Shown here one piece after another: positions 28,516 to 39,693 of a DNA stretch of 64,000 nt; position 1 is the first letter of the stretch; each line of letters starts with the position of its first letter. Source of the stretch: Jiella mangrovi (GTDB lineage Bacteria; Pseudomonadota; Alphaproteobacteria; Rhizobiales; Rhizobiaceae); NCBI RefSeq assembly GCF_017815135.1, contig NZ_JAGJCF010000015.1, forward strand, positions 62,001 to 126,000. The letters are read 5' to 3'. A program made the position numbers and the translations under genes. The notes below the pieces were generated by a model. It worked only from the letters and a program-made list of their open reading frames with translations. It did not search any database and had not been told where the DNA came from.

Positions 28516-29832
28516 TCAGCCGTCTGTCACGCCATCGGCAGCGTCGAGTTCGGCGCGCATCCGCGTGACGAGCAGGGTCTCGTCCCATGCGCAATTGTCG
28601 TGGGTGAGAAGCTCGCCGACGGCGATCGGCCGGGTCACGCGGGCATGTTCGGCCAGGCCGAGGGGAAGCGCGCGTTTGCCTCTGGCGTCGCGCCATTCCA
28701 GCGCATAGCCGCGATAATCCGCCATGCCGATCCGGCCGAGGATCTCGCCTTCGCCAAGCGCTCGTTTGGCCACGGCGCCGCACTCTGCGACCGGCCGATC
28801 GACCGGGACCATGTCCGGCCGCCGGTGCATCACCGCGCGCGCCGCCGAAAGCGGCGTCTCGAGGCTCGTCAGATGAAACGGCCGCACGAGAGCGAAGCAG
28901 GGGCCGGGACCGACCTTGAGATCGGCCATGCGCTCGATCGCGCGCGGGTGACGCGGCTTGACCACGCAAAACACCCCCGGCGCGACGCCCTTGCCGATCG
29001 TGTAATCGACGCGTCCTGCTGCCGATAGAACCCCGCCATCGGCCTCTTCGCACAGGGTCTGGGCGAGATTGTCGAGCGTCGCCTCCGGGCCGTGCATGCC
29101 CGGCACGTCGGGGATGAGGCCGGTGGAATTGGCGATCGCCGTCATCTCGACCATCGTCTTCGAACCGTCGATGAACTCGACGAGCATGCGGGCGTTCATC
29201 TCCCGCAAGCGCGCCTCTTCCTCGTATTCCTCGGGCACGGCGTCATGGCGCAGCGGGTTGTTCTTGCCCTTGCCGGCGGCGATCACATCCATGCCCAGCG
29301 ACTGGGCGAAGGAAATCAGCTCCAGCGTCGCGGCCGGTTCGTCGCCGGCCGAGCCGGTGTAGACCGTGCCGGCCGCCTTGGCCCGTCTTGCAAGAAGCCG
29401 GCCGACGGTGATGTCCGCCTCGACGTTCAACATGACGATGTGCTTGCCGTTCTCGATGGCGAGTAGGGCGAGCCGCGTCCCGATCTCGGGGCTGCCGGTC
29501 GCATCGACGACGACATCGATCCGGCCGCTCGCACAAAGCGCGGCGATGTCGTCGGTCACCGCGATCTTACCGGCCTCGATCGCCGCGTCGATCGCAGAAG
29601 GCGACGAGGCGACGACGCCATGGGCTTCGTCGAAACCGGCCATGGCGATCGCCGCCATCGGCCGCGTCGGCCGGTTGGCCGCGATCGCGCCGACGCGCAC
29701 CCCGGTCATCAGCGCGGATTGCACGACGATGTCCGTGCCCATCTGGCCGGCGCCGGCAAGTCCGATCGTCACGGGTCCGTTGCGGTCCGTATAGGCGGCG
29801 AGTTCGGCGGCAAAGCCGATGCGGTCGATCAT
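28516..29832 (-). CDS. NAD(P)-binding homoserine-dehydrogenase-like oxidoreductase with C-terminal SAF domain
   Basis: A 438-aa protein. The Rossmann domain starts with VTIGLAGAGQMGTDIVVQSAL, followed by a homoserine dehydrogenase-like DVVVDATGSPEIGTRLA and KHIVMLNVEADITVG. The C-terminal part (about 350-420) resembles an SAF/FlgA-like domain (VTRPIAVGELLTHDN). Genes of this kind in Rhizobiales are often linked to sugar or sugar-acid catabolism and are commonly misnamed homoserine dehydrogenase or FlgA. The substrate is unknown. It stands alone here, convergent with the MarR gene. Confidence 0.8.
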   Translation of the reverse strand: MIDRIGFAAELAAYTDRNGPVTIGLAGAGQMGTDIVVQSALMTGVRVGAIAANRPTRPMAAIAMAGFDEAHGVVASSPSAIDAAIEAGKIAVTDDIAALCASGRIDVVVDATGSPEIGTRLALLAIENGKHIVMLNVEADITVGRLLARRAKAAGTVYTGSAGDEPAATLELISFAQSLGMDVIAAGKGKNNPLRHDAVPEEYEEEARLREMNARMLVEFIDGSKTMVEMTAIANSTGLIPDVPGMHGPEATLDNLAQTLCEEADGGVLSAAGRVDYTIGKGVAPGVFCVVKPRHPRAIERMADLKVGPGPCFALVRPFHLTSLETPLSAARAVMHRRPDMVPVDRPVAECGAVAKRALGEGEILGRIGMADYRGYALEWRDARGKRALPLGLAEHARVTRPIAVGELLTHDNCAWDETLLVTRMRAELDAADGVTDG

Positions 29833-30030
29833 GGTCTAGCTTCCCCCCGGCATCTCGCCGCATTTGAGCCGCGGCAAAGCCGACGCTTCTTCATCAAACG
29901 CCGATCTACCGGTTTGGACAGGGCTTTGTCACCCGCTGGCATGGGACTTGGCGACGCTCGCGAAGGCGTGATGGCCCCTGGCGCTGTTCAAAGTCTGGCC
30001 TTTCCACTTTGGAATCGATACATCCGGGCC

Positions 30031-30252
30031 ATGACAAAAGCCCCTTCCGACAAGGCCAAGTCCAGCCGCGAAGCGCGCCTCCAGAAGGCGCTGCGCGCCA
30101 ATCTCATGCGGCGCAAGGTCCAGCTGCGTGCTCGCCGCGACGCGGCCACCGACACGCTCGAATCCGACATGTCGAACGAGCGGCAAGGCGAGCCGGCCGA
30201 GACGGCGGAGCGGGAGGAGCCGCCTGGTCAGTTCGCCGAATCAGACCGCTGA
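30031..30252 (+). CDS. Small highly charged conserved-type protein
   Basis: A 73-aa protein beginning MTKAPSDKAKSSREARLQK, with a basic helical N-terminal half (LRANLMRRKVQLRARR) and an acidic tail. This pattern resembles the short hypothetical proteins commonly found in Rhizobiales (often near murA), but murA is not here. Function is unknown; the basic part could contact nucleic acid or ribosomes. The upstream continuation of the frame (to 29620) overlaps the antisense dehydrogenase and is not used. Confidence 0.6.
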   Translation: MTKAPSDKAKSSREARLQKALRANLMRRKVQLRARRDAATDTLESDMSNERQGEPAETAEREEPPGQFAESDR

Positions 30253-30640
30253 ACGCCGGTATGTTGGCGGTTTTGTTCAAGGTCGAACTCACCGGCCTGG
30301 CTTAGATAAACCGATCACACCGCCAAGGTGGAGAGCGAAGGGCGCCATGTGGGCCAACGCGGGGGCTGCGCGCATGCGACGGCTGACGAACCGCCGTTTG
30401 AAGGTTGAAGCGAAGGACGACTGCGGGCGCAGGGTGACGACGACCGCCCTTTGCGACCGATCCGAACCACAGCCCGATGGGGGGCGGAATGTCGGTGTCG
30501 ACCCGTGAGTGTCAATTCGGGTTGTCATCCACCTTGGAATATGTGTCATATAGATTGGACAGTCGTTGGCGGCCGAGATGGCCAGGGATGTGGACAAGCC
30601 GCGTGGGCGGTCTTAGAACCATTCCGATCAGGAGTGCACG
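30253..30640. other. 388-bp intergenic region upstream of hemA
   Basis: No gene is supported. The last 130 bp are AT-richer (about 30510-30565) and probably hold the hemA promoter. TTGTCA followed by AT-rich hexamers is present, but no spacing is clearly optimal. I saw no obvious FNR-type or Irr-type palindrome. Confidence 0.35.
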
Positions 30641-31921
30641 ATGATTGACTACCAGCGCCATTTCGATTCCGCGATCGAGGCTCTTCACGCCGAGCGTCGC
30701 TATCGGGTCTTTGCCGATCTGGAGCGAATTGCCGGCCGCTTTCCGAAGGCGATCTGGCGGCACGAGGGCGACGCGCGCGAAATCACCGTGTGGTGTTCGA
30801 ACGACTATCTCGGCATGGGCCAGCATCCAGACGTCATCGGCGCAATGACCGAGACGGCCGGCGTGATGGGCTCGGGGGCGGGCGGCACGCGCAACATCTC
30901 CGGCACCAACCACCCGCTGGTCGAGCTGGAGCTCGAGCTCGCCGACCTGCACGGCAAGGAAGCCGCGCTGGTCTTCACCTCCGGCTTCGTTTCCAACGAG
31001 GCCTCGATCTCGACCATCGCCAAGCTCCTGCCGAACTGCCTAATCCTCTCCGACGAGCTCAACCACGCCTCGATGATCGAGGGCGTCCGGAAGTCCGGCG
31101 CCAAGAAGCAGGTGTTCCGCCACAACGACCTTGCCCATCTCGAAGAGCTTCTCGCCGCAGCCGAGCCCGACCGGCCGAAGCTGATCGTCTTCGAAAGCGT
31201 CTATTCGATGGATGGCGACGTCGCCCCGATCGGCGCGATCTGCGATCTCGCCGACAAATACAACGCCATGACCTATATCGACGAGGTCCACGCCGTCGGC
31301 ATGTACGGCCCTCGCGGGGGCGGCATCTCCGAGCGCGACGGGGTCGCCCACAGGATCGACGTCATCGAGGGAACGCTCGCCAAGGCCTTCGGCGTACTCG
31401 GCGGCTATATCACCGGCTCGAAGGCGCTGATCGACGCGGTTCGCTCCTATGCGCCCGGCTTCATCTTCACCACCGCCCTGCCGCCGGCACTCGCCGCCGC
31501 GGCGACCGCCTCGATCCGCCATCTCAAGACCAGCCAGGTCGAGCGCGATGCCCAGCAGCGCCAGGCCGCCCAGGCCAAGGCGATCTTCGCTTCCGCCGGC
31601 CTGCCGGTGATGACTTCCGACACCCACATCGTGCCGGTTGCCGTCGGCGATCCGGAGCTGTGCAAGAAGGCGAGCGACCGGCTGCTTTCGGAACACGGAA
31701 TCTATATCCAGCCGATCAACTATCCGACCGTGCCGCGCGGGACCGAGCGGCTGCGGATCACGCCGACACCGCTCCATGACGACACGCTGATCGCGACCCT
31801 GCGTGACGCACTGGTCGAGACCTGGAACGCCCTCGGCATTCCGTTTGCGGCGGAACGCCCGGTCAGCCTTGAACGTTCGGAGAAGGTCACACCGCTGGTC
31901 GTTTCCCAGGCCGGCGGCTGA
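30641..31921 (+). CDS. hemA: 5-aminolevulinate synthase
   Basis: A PLP enzyme condensing glycine with succinyl-CoA to 5-aminolevulinate, the first step of heme synthesis by the Shemin (C4) route typical of Alphaproteobacteria. It is 426 aa. Visible features are the N-terminal [36 protein letters not shown], the [13 protein letters not shown] Asp/His site and the PLP lysine K248 in [17 protein letters not shown] lies 6 bp before the ATG. The cupin gene follows after 50 bp. Confidence 0.97.
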   Translation: MIDYQRHFDSAIEALHAERRYRVFADLERIAGRFPKAIWRHEGDAREITVWCSNDYLGMGQHPDVIGAMTETAGVMGSGAGGTRNISGTNHPLVELELELADLHGKEAALVFTSGFVSNEASISTIAKLLPNCLILSDELNHASMIEGVRKSGAKKQVFRHNDLAHLEELLAAAEPDRPKLIVFESVYSMDGDVAPIGAICDLADKYNAMTYIDEVHAVGMYGPRGGGISERDGVAHRIDVIEGTLAKAFGVLGGYITGSKALIDAVRSYAPGFIFTTALPPALAAAATASIRHLKTSQVERDAQQRQAAQAKAIFASAGLPVMTSDTHIVPVAVGDPELCKKASDRLLSEHGIYIQPINYPTVPRGTERLRITPTPLHDDTLIATLRDALVETWNALGIPFAAERPVSLERSEKVTPLVVSQAGG

Positions 31922-31923
31922 AA

Positions 31924-31950
31924 GATCCGCGTCGCTTCGAACCGCGGATC
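31924..31950 (+). other. Hairpin between hemA and the cupin gene
   Basis: GATCCGCG (31924-31931) pairs with CGCGGATC (31943-31950). There is no T run, so it may be an attenuating or mRNA-stabilising element rather than a full terminator. Confidence 0.4.
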
Positions 31951-31971
31951 CGCCCTGTCGAGGATCCGCCG

Positions 31972-32349
31972 ATGAAAGCCTCCTTCGCCGAACTGATCTC
32001 GCGATTGCCGCAACCGGCCACGAACGCGTGGCCCGACGGGCGATTCGACGTCGAGGCGATGGCCCATGGCACCATGTCGCTGCAGCTTTTCGCGCCGCGC
32101 GGGCTGGATCGCCAGCCCCCCCACAGCCAGGACGAACTCTATATCATCGCCTCCGGCGACAGCGACTTCGTCCACGAGGGCGAGCGGTTTTCGGCCAAGG
32201 TCGGCGACGCGCTGTTCGTCGCCGCCGGCGAAGAGCATCGCTTCGAAAACATGTCCGACGACTTCACCACCTGGGTGATCTTCTGGGGGCCGGATGGCGG
32301 CGAGGCGGAAGCCCCGAACCCGGACCTCTACGCCTCTGTCGATGCCTGA
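31972..32349 (+). CDS. Cupin-domain protein
   Basis: A 125-aa single-domain cupin. Motif 1 reads PPHSQDELYIIASGDSDFVHEGE (metal ligands H, E, and a later H) and motif 2 is VGDALFVAAGEEHRFENMS. The function could be a small dioxygenase, isomerase or sensor. It is 50 bp downstream of hemA and probably partly cotranscribed, but no heme-related role is established. Confidence 0.88.
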   Translation: MKASFAELISRLPQPATNAWPDGRFDVEAMAHGTMSLQLFAPRGLDRQPPHSQDELYIIASGDSDFVHEGERFSAKVGDALFVAAGEEHRFENMSDDFTTWVIFWGPDGGEAEAPNPDLYASVDA

Positions 32350-32392
32350 CCGGGACGGGCCGTGGCTTTCGCCCCTCGCCAGCGGTAACCGT

Positions 32393-33514
32393 TCATTCGC
32401 CCGGCGCGCTGATCGTGTCGCCGCCGGCGTTCTCGCGCGCCTCGCGGCGCGAAACGCGCTTGGCGAGGAACGGCACCACCATGGCGATGGCGAAAAACCG
32501 CACCACGTGATGGGCGGCGACATAGGCGGGATCGATGTCGAACTGGAAGGCGAGCACCGTCAGCGCCTCGAGGGCGCCCGGCGCATAGGCGAGCGCGACG
32601 TTGGGCGCCGGCAGGTCGACCAAGACCACCGCCGCGATCCCGGCCAGCCCCGTGCCGACGAGGGAGAGGGCGAAGCAGCCGAGTGAGGGAACGAGCAGTC
32701 TTAAGAATGCGCCGATCTTGATGCCGCTCAGTCTCGCGCCGACGATGATGCCGAGAAGAACGAGGCTCGGCAGGGCGAGAAAGGCGGGCAGCGAGACAGA
32801 AACGATGTCGGTCGCGTGCAGGACGGCGCTGCCGATCAGCGCGCCGAGCATCATGCCGCCGGGAATGTTCAGCTTTGCCGCGAGCCAGGCCGTGACGGCG
32901 CAGGCCGAGAACATCAGCGCATATTCGAAGGCGGAGCCGTCGCCGGACGGCCGGATCGACGAGCCCATGACGTCGCCGCCGCCCTCCAGCGCTCCGAGCA
33001 GCGGCACCAGCGCCGCGATCAGCATCAACAGCCGGATCGACTGGATGATCACCACCCGGCCCATATCGGCCCGGGTCTCGGAGGCCGCAGCGACGACGAA
33101 GGACAACGCCCCCGGCAGCGAGGCGAAAAGCGCCGAGGCGTGATCCCATCGCAGGCCGCGCCTCAGATAGGCGTAGCACAAGACGACGGCGAGAAAGACG
33201 CCGACGAACTGGATCAGGAAGGACAGCGGCCAGAGGGCGATCTGCGATGCCACCTGCGGCGAGACGCCGGAGCCGGCCTGAATGCCGAGGACGAAGAAGG
33301 CGAAGGTCTTCAGAAATTCCGGCGGCCGCGTGTCGAGGCCGGACAGGCTGCAGAGCGTCGCTGCGACGACCGGGCCGAGCAGCCATGCGACGGGGAGCGC
33401 GAGAGCGTTGGCGACGACGCCGCCGACAAGCGCGGCGGCGATGGTGATGGCAAGGTCACGCAGCTGGCGCGGGGCGGCGCCACGTCGGCCCGTCACACCT
33501 GATATCCGATCCAT
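32393..33514 (-). CDS. AbrB-family (putative ammonia monooxygenase-like) membrane protein
   Basis: A 373-aa polytopic membrane protein of the AbrB/PF05145 family (not the AbrB DNA-binding regulator), with two internally similar halves. The first contains LPVAWLLGPVVAATL and FASLPGALSFVVAAA. The second contains LNIPGGMMLGALIGSAVLHATDIV and AYAPGALEALTVLAF. Annotation of this family as ammonia monooxygenase is historical and unsupported; a transport role is more likely. Its start overlaps the end of the upstream aminotransferase gene by 22 bp, implying translational coupling. Confidence 0.87.
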   Translation of the reverse strand: MDRISGVTGRRGAAPRQLRDLAITIAAALVGGVVANALALPVAWLLGPVVAATLCSLSGLDTRPPEFLKTFAFFVLGIQAGSGVSPQVASQIALWPLSFLIQFVGVFLAVVLCYAYLRRGLRWDHASALFASLPGALSFVVAAASETRADMGRVVIIQSIRLLMLIAALVPLLGALEGGGDVMGSSIRPSGDGSAFEYALMFSACAVTAWLAAKLNIPGGMMLGALIGSAVLHATDIVSVSLPAFLALPSLVLLGIIVGARLSGIKIGAFLRLLVPSLGCFALSLVGTGLAGIAAVVLVDLPAPNVALAYAPGALEALTVLAFQFDIDPAYVAAHHVVRFFAIAMVVPFLAKRVSRREARENAGGDTISAPGE

Positions 33515-34662
33515 TCGGCCAGCCGGTGGGCGGCCGCTTCCACCTCGTCGAGCCGGCGGTGGAAGCAGGCGCGGAAGAACGGCGCGCCCTGCGGCCCGAA
33601 GGCCGTGCCGGGTGCGACTGCGACCTTCGCCTCATCGACGATGCGAAACGCCGCGGCCCGGGTATCGGTGACGCCGTCGATCTTGAAGAAGGCGTAGAAG
33701 GCCCCGTCGGGCGGCGACAGCTCGACCTTGTTGGTCGCCGTCAGGATGTCGCAGAAGATGTCGCGGGCGGTCTCGGCCCGGGCGATCTGGTTCTCGACGA
33801 ATTCCTCGCCCTGGGTGAGGGCGGCGATGGCGCCGCGCTGCATGAAGGCGGCGACGCCCGAGGTCGAATACTGGATGAGGTTCTCGACGATCTGGCCGAG
33901 CGCCGGGCTCGTCTCGATCCAGCCGACGCGCCAGCCGGTCATCGCCCAGTTCTTGGAGAAGGAATTGATGAAGATGATCGCGTCATGGGCCGCCATCACG
34001 TCGTGAAACGAGGGCGCGCGCAGGCCGTCATAGTAGAAGCGCGCATAGATCTCGTCGGCGATGATGACGACGCCGGCCTCGCGCGCGATCTTCAGGATTC
34101 CAGCCAGCGTCTCCTGGTCGGCGGTCCAGCCGGTCGGGTTAGACGGCGTGTTGACGAAGAGCGCCTTGGTGTTTGGACCGATGGCGCTCTTCAGCTTGTC
34201 GAGATCGAGGTGCCAGCGCCCTTCGGCGAAATCGAGGCTCACCTCCCGCCGGCTGGCGCCGAGCAGCCCGGCCGCCGCCTCGAAATTCGGCCAGACCGGG
34301 CCGATATAGACGACCTCGTCCCCCGCCCCGGCCAGCGCCATCAGCGCCAGCTGGATCGCATGCATGCCCGATCCGGTGACGAAGAAGCGGTCCGATTCGA
34401 GATTTTGGCCGTAAAGCCGGCTCGAATACTTGGCCAGCGCCTCGCGCAGCTCCGGCAGCCCGCGCTGCCAGGTGTAGAAGGTCTCGCCCTCGGCGAGGCT
34501 GTGAGCGGCGGCATCGGCGATGAACTTCGGCGTCGAAAGATCGCCCTCGCCGGCCCACATGGGGATGAGCCCCTCCTTGCCGCGAGCATGATTGACGACG
34601 GCAACAATGCCGCTTTCAGGCGCCTCCACGGCTTCGCGGCGCAGGCGGGTGAGATCGAGCAT
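33493..34662 (-). CDS. Class I/II pyridoxal-phosphate aminotransferase
   Basis: A 389-aa fold-type I aminotransferase (AspC-like). PLP-site features are NTPSNPTGW, ADEIYARFYYDG and the Schiff-base lysine in SFSKNWAMTGWRVGW, with the C-terminal carboxylate-binding Arg in FFRACFHR. Substrate is undetermined among aspartate, aromatic and branched-chain types. ATG at 34662. The gene overlaps the AbrB-family gene. Confidence 0.9.
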   Translation of the reverse strand: MLDLTRLRREAVEAPESGIVAVVNHARGKEGLIPMWAGEGDLSTPKFIADAAAHSLAEGETFYTWQRGLPELREALAKYSSRLYGQNLESDRFFVTGSGMHAIQLALMALAGAGDEVVYIGPVWPNFEAAAGLLGASRREVSLDFAEGRWHLDLDKLKSAIGPNTKALFVNTPSNPTGWTADQETLAGILKIAREAGVVIIADEIYARFYYDGLRAPSFHDVMAAHDAIIFINSFSKNWAMTGWRVGWIETSPALGQIVENLIQYSTSGVAAFMQRGAIAALTQGEEFVENQIARAETARDIFCDILTATNKVELSPPDGAFYAFFKIDGVTDTRAAAFRIVDEAKVAVAPGTAFGPQGAPFFRACFHRRLDEVEAAAHRLAEWIGYQV

Positions 34663-34996
34663 GGGGTGGGGCTTTCAGGTGTCGGGTGTTCCGCGCCGTG
34701 CGACCAAGTCAAACCCAGGTCGCCGCGCTGATGATTTCATTGGGGCATAGCATTCCGATCACCGGCGGAAAAGCGGCGATGCTGCGGCGCGAGAGGTTGT
34801 GATCGCCTCCGCCGGAGCTTTTCTGCGACCGGACTTCTTCGGCTCGTCACGGTGGGTCTGGGGAATTTTGCTCTCCCGCAAGCGGTTCGCTGGCCGAGTA
34901 CGACTGTCTCGGTTGCGCAAGATCAACTCGGAGAAGCGCTCGTTTCTTTCGCATCCGCCAATCTCATCGCCGGTATGCTCTCATTTCCGGTGCCGC
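34663..34996. other. Intergenic region between the aminotransferase start and the pnp terminator
   Basis: About 334 bp with no supported gene. Short open frames are present but lack ribosome sites and family character. It presumably contains the aminotransferase promoter on the minus strand. Confidence 0.35.
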
Positions 34997-35030
34997 AAAA
35001 CGAAAACGCGCCCGGGTTTCCCCGAGCGCG
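34997..35030 (-). terminator. Intrinsic terminator of pnp
   Basis: Minus-strand stem CGCGCTCGGG/CCCGGGCGCG (35021-35030 with 35007-35016, one G-U pair), GAAA tetraloop, then TTTTCGTTTT. It lies 47 bp after the pnp stop. Confidence 0.85.
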
Positions 35031-35076
35031 CGCATTATGTCCGTTGAGGCTTTCGCCTCGAAAAGCGCCGTGAGGC

Positions 35077-37209
<2,133 letters not shown>

Positions 37210-37573
37210 TCGGTTTGCCTTTCGTCCCCGCAATTCGCCGCCATTGGCGGCCATGCGGGTCGTTTCACGTTTGTCGTTTTTCAAAACGCGCCACGGGCAA
37301 GACGGCGGGAGGCTTCGCACGGCGCCCGGCATTCGGGCGCCCGGCCATCGTCTGGCCCTCCGGAAGCATCCGGCAATCCTGCCCCGTGACCGTTTGGCGG
37401 TCCGAAGCCCTGCCGTGTCCGGCACTGAAGCTTCGGGGTCAGGTGCGGCCGCTTTCGCTGCGGCCGGGATCAAAGCGGGATGAGGGTCGCCCCTCTTCGG
37501 TATCCCGCTCCATCGTTGTCAGGCGCATGATCAGCCGGGAATCTCGGCTTTCGCCTTTCGGGATCATGCTGTG
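37210..37573 (-). promoter_or_regulatory. pnp leader region with two GC-rich hairpins
   Basis: A 364-bp region between the rpsO terminator and pnp. Two stems stand out: GGCGCCCG/CGGGCGCC (37321-37328 with 37334-37341) and CGGCCGC/GCGGCCG (37446-37452 with 37460-37466). In E. coli the pnp leader forms a hairpin cut by RNase III and used in PNPase autocontrol. A similar role is possible here but unproven. No protein gene is seen. Confidence 0.45.
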
Positions 37574-37617
37574 AAAAACCGGCGGGCCTTCGTCGCCTTG
37601 CGGCCGAGGGCCCGCCG
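37574..37617 (-). terminator. Terminator-like hairpin after rpsO
   Basis: On the minus strand, CGGCGGGCC pairs with GGCCCGCCG (37609-37617 with 37580-37588) across a structured 20-nt loop, followed by GTTTTT. Some read-through into pnp would be expected. Confidence 0.7.
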
Positions 37618-37626
37618 AAGGATCGG

Positions 37627-37896
37627 TCAGCGACGCAGGCCGAGGCGCTGGATCAGCGTCTGGTAGCGGCTTTCCTCGCGCGACTTCAGATAGTCGAGAA
37701 GGCGCCGGCGCTGCGAGACCATCTTCAAGAGGCCGCGGCGCGAGTGGTTGTCCTTCTTGTGGGACTTGAAGTGTTCGGTCAGGTTGTTGATCCGTTCGGT
37801 GAGGATCGCAACCTGCACTTCGGGCGAACCGGTGTCGCCCTCTTTCGTCGCATATTCAGTCAGGAGCGCGGATTTGCGCTCTGCGGTGATCGACAT
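37627..37896 (-). CDS. rpsO: 30S ribosomal protein S15
   Basis: An 89-aa S15, which binds the 16S rRNA central domain. It shows the full family signature: MSITAERK start, [49 protein letters not shown] and a C-terminal [12 protein letters not shown] 37896 matches the universal length; the longer frame upstream is spurious. In many alphaproteobacteria truB lies directly upstream, but here a sulfotransferase gene does. Confidence 0.98.
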   Translation of the reverse strand: MSITAERKSALLTEYATKEGDTGSPEVQVAILTERINNLTEHFKSHKKDNHSRRGLLKMVSQRRRLLDYLKSREESRYQTLIQRLGLRR

Positions 37897-38162
37897 CGCG
37901 ATACCCTTTCTTTTGGTTTTCGTGGGGTCGTGACGCCCTTTGCCGGGATGTCGTCCAGCACGGGCCGTGAGTGCGTTCGTCCGCAAAGCGGCGATCGCTG
38001 GCCGCGATATAACGGATTGCGCGCACAATTGCTAGCCGGGTGGCGCCGGCCGGGGTTGACCCGTCATCAGCGATCTGCCGACCGGGATGGGGCCGTCGTC
38101 AGAGCGTCGATGGAACGCCGCCTTGGCGATATTCGCTCCGCCCGCAGGCGCGCCGTCGGCGG

Positions 38163-38786
38163 TCAGCCGGCGACATAGTCGGGCTTCTTGTAGGATCCCG
38201 GCGCGAGGAAGGCCTTCAGCGATTCTTGTCCCCTTGCGTCGGGATAGGGCAGGTCCACGAATTCGGCGATATCCGCCACGGCCTGCAGGGGCTCGCGCAC
38301 GATGCGTTCGTAGCTCAGGAGCAGAACCGGCCGCGCCAGATACATCGCCAGCATGAAATTGCGATGCTGCAGGTTCATCGTTCCGGCAAGGCTCGGCCTT
38401 GGATCGGCCCCCTTCAGGAGACGCACGAAATTCGTCTCTGAGGCGACGGGGTCCCGGAACACGATGATCAGATAAGGGTTGCGCAGCTTCGGCATGAGCG
38501 CATCGAGATACAAGGCCGCATGGGGGTCCTTCCAACCCCAGACCGGATGAGATGCGTTGCGGCTGTCGACCGCCTTCAGCCGCGTCGTGTTCGGCTGACC
38601 GATGAAGTCGGGGTCCTCGTAAGTGTCCGGCAGGTTGCTCCCCATGAAGACACCGAGCCTCTGCAGCGTTCCCCCCACCGCGCTGGTTCCGCCGCGCGCC
38701 GTGCCGAGACAGATGACCGTCCTTTCCGCGGGCGTGGCGCTTTCACGGTGCCATGAGACGGAGGTCGACTTCGGTTGCTGCGACAT
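38163..38786 (-). CDS. Sulfotransferase-family protein
   Basis: A 207-aa protein with a PAPS-binding 5'-phosphosulfate loop CLGTARGGTSAVGG (26-39) and a 3'-phosphate motif IVFRDPVASETNFVRLLKG. These are the two hallmarks of the sulfotransferase superfamily. It is shorter than many members, and the C-terminal half is compact. The acceptor is unknown; bacterial relatives sulfate surface polysaccharides, lipids or Nod factors. It is upstream of rpsO on the same strand with a 266-bp gap and an AT-rich promoter region behind it. Confidence 0.8.
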   Translation of the reverse strand: MSQQPKSTSVSWHRESATPAERTVICLGTARGGTSAVGGTLQRLGVFMGSNLPDTYEDPDFIGQPNTTRLKAVDSRNASHPVWGWKDPHAALYLDALMPKLRNPYLIIVFRDPVASETNFVRLLKGADPRPSLAGTMNLQHRNFMLAMYLARPVLLLSYERIVREPLQAVADIAEFVDLPYPDARGQESLKAFLAPGSYKKPDYVAG

Positions 38787-39123
38787 GGGCTCTCCTCACT
38801 GGGTCTGCTCGCCCGGATCGTGAAACAAAAACCTTAAATGGACAAGAGAAATAAAACGATCTGTGCGTGTAAATTGATGCAGGCCGATGCTCCCGCCGGT
38901 CTGTCGCAGAGACCGCGACAAGCCTCGGCGACCCGAACGGCCTTACCTTTTCCGCGACGCCGGTCTCTCCTTGATCCGGCCGGCCACGACAGCCCCGAAG
39001 CGTACTTTGAGAAAGCCGGGGTGGCGTGACGCGGCACCGACGCTGCTCGTTGCCGAACGGCGCCGGTGCCTTGCCGCGGATCGGTCGCCCCCGCCGATCA
39101 CGCAGTAAAAGGGACAGCGGGTG
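38787..39123. other. 337-bp intergenic region, sulfotransferase promoter side
   Basis: AT-rich between about 38822 and 38880, where the sulfotransferase promoter is likely (minus strand). The rest is GC-rich without a gene. A weak stem GGCACCG/CGGTGCC (39033-39039 with 39064-39070) has a long loop and no T run. Confidence 0.35.
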
Positions 39124-39471
39124 CTATTTCCGCGTCCAGGTCTGCGACTTGCAGAAGATCTTCAGTGCGCAGCCGGTCAGCTTCATGGAGTTGCCGCTGA
39201 CCTGGGCGCTGCCCTCATAGGTCTTGCCGTTGGACGGATCGGTGATCCGCCCGGTGTAGCTCGCGCCCGAACCGCTCATCTGGCCGATCCGCTTGCCCTT
39301 GTGCTGGCCGGTCATGATCGTCGTGCAATAGGCATTGCCGCAAGGCGCGATCTTGGCGGTTTCGCCGCTTGACGTCCGCCAGTTCCCGACGATCGGAGCG
39401 GAGGCGGCGAATGCACTGGAGACGCAGGCCGTCAGTGCGCCTGCGGTGATGAATGCCAGAAGTGTTTTCAA
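39124..39471 (-). CDS. DUF2147-family secreted protein, copy 1
   Basis: A 115-aa exported protein. Signal peptide LKTLLAFITAGALTACVSSAFA, then the DUF2147 beta-barrel-like domain: GNWRTSSGETAKIAPCGNAYC, GQHKGKRIGQMSGSG and the C-terminal TGCALKIFCKSQTWTRK with paired cysteines. A strong GGAGG 8 nt upstream points to the TTG at 39471 as start, with no ATG in the right place. A close paralogue lies 222 bp upstream. Function is unknown. Confidence 0.85.
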   Translation of the reverse strand: MKTLLAFITAGALTACVSSAFAASAPIVGNWRTSSGETAKIAPCGNAYCTTIMTGQHKGKRIGQMSGSGASYTGRITDPSNGKTYEGSAQVSGNSMKLTGCALKIFCKSQTWTRK

Positions 39472-39693
39472 GACGGTTTCCTCCCCGGTTCGACGGCGCC
39501 ATGCTTCATGGGTTTTTACGCCGTTTACGTAAAGGTAAACCGTTTTCAGCGGCGAAGCAAAGGCTCGCACGTGGCCGCGTTTGCGCCGCTTCGTCACATG
39601 ATCGGGGAAGCGGCGCGACCGTCACTCGCCGCTCGGCAGTCAACGGCCAGCCGGCGTCAGCCGTCCGCCGACGCCGCTTTGCAGAGTCTTGCG

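Noticed and set aside
34799-35047. 82-codon plus-strand frame between the aminotransferase and pnp
   Set aside because: Runs through the pnp terminator in the opposite direction, with no ribosome site or domain.
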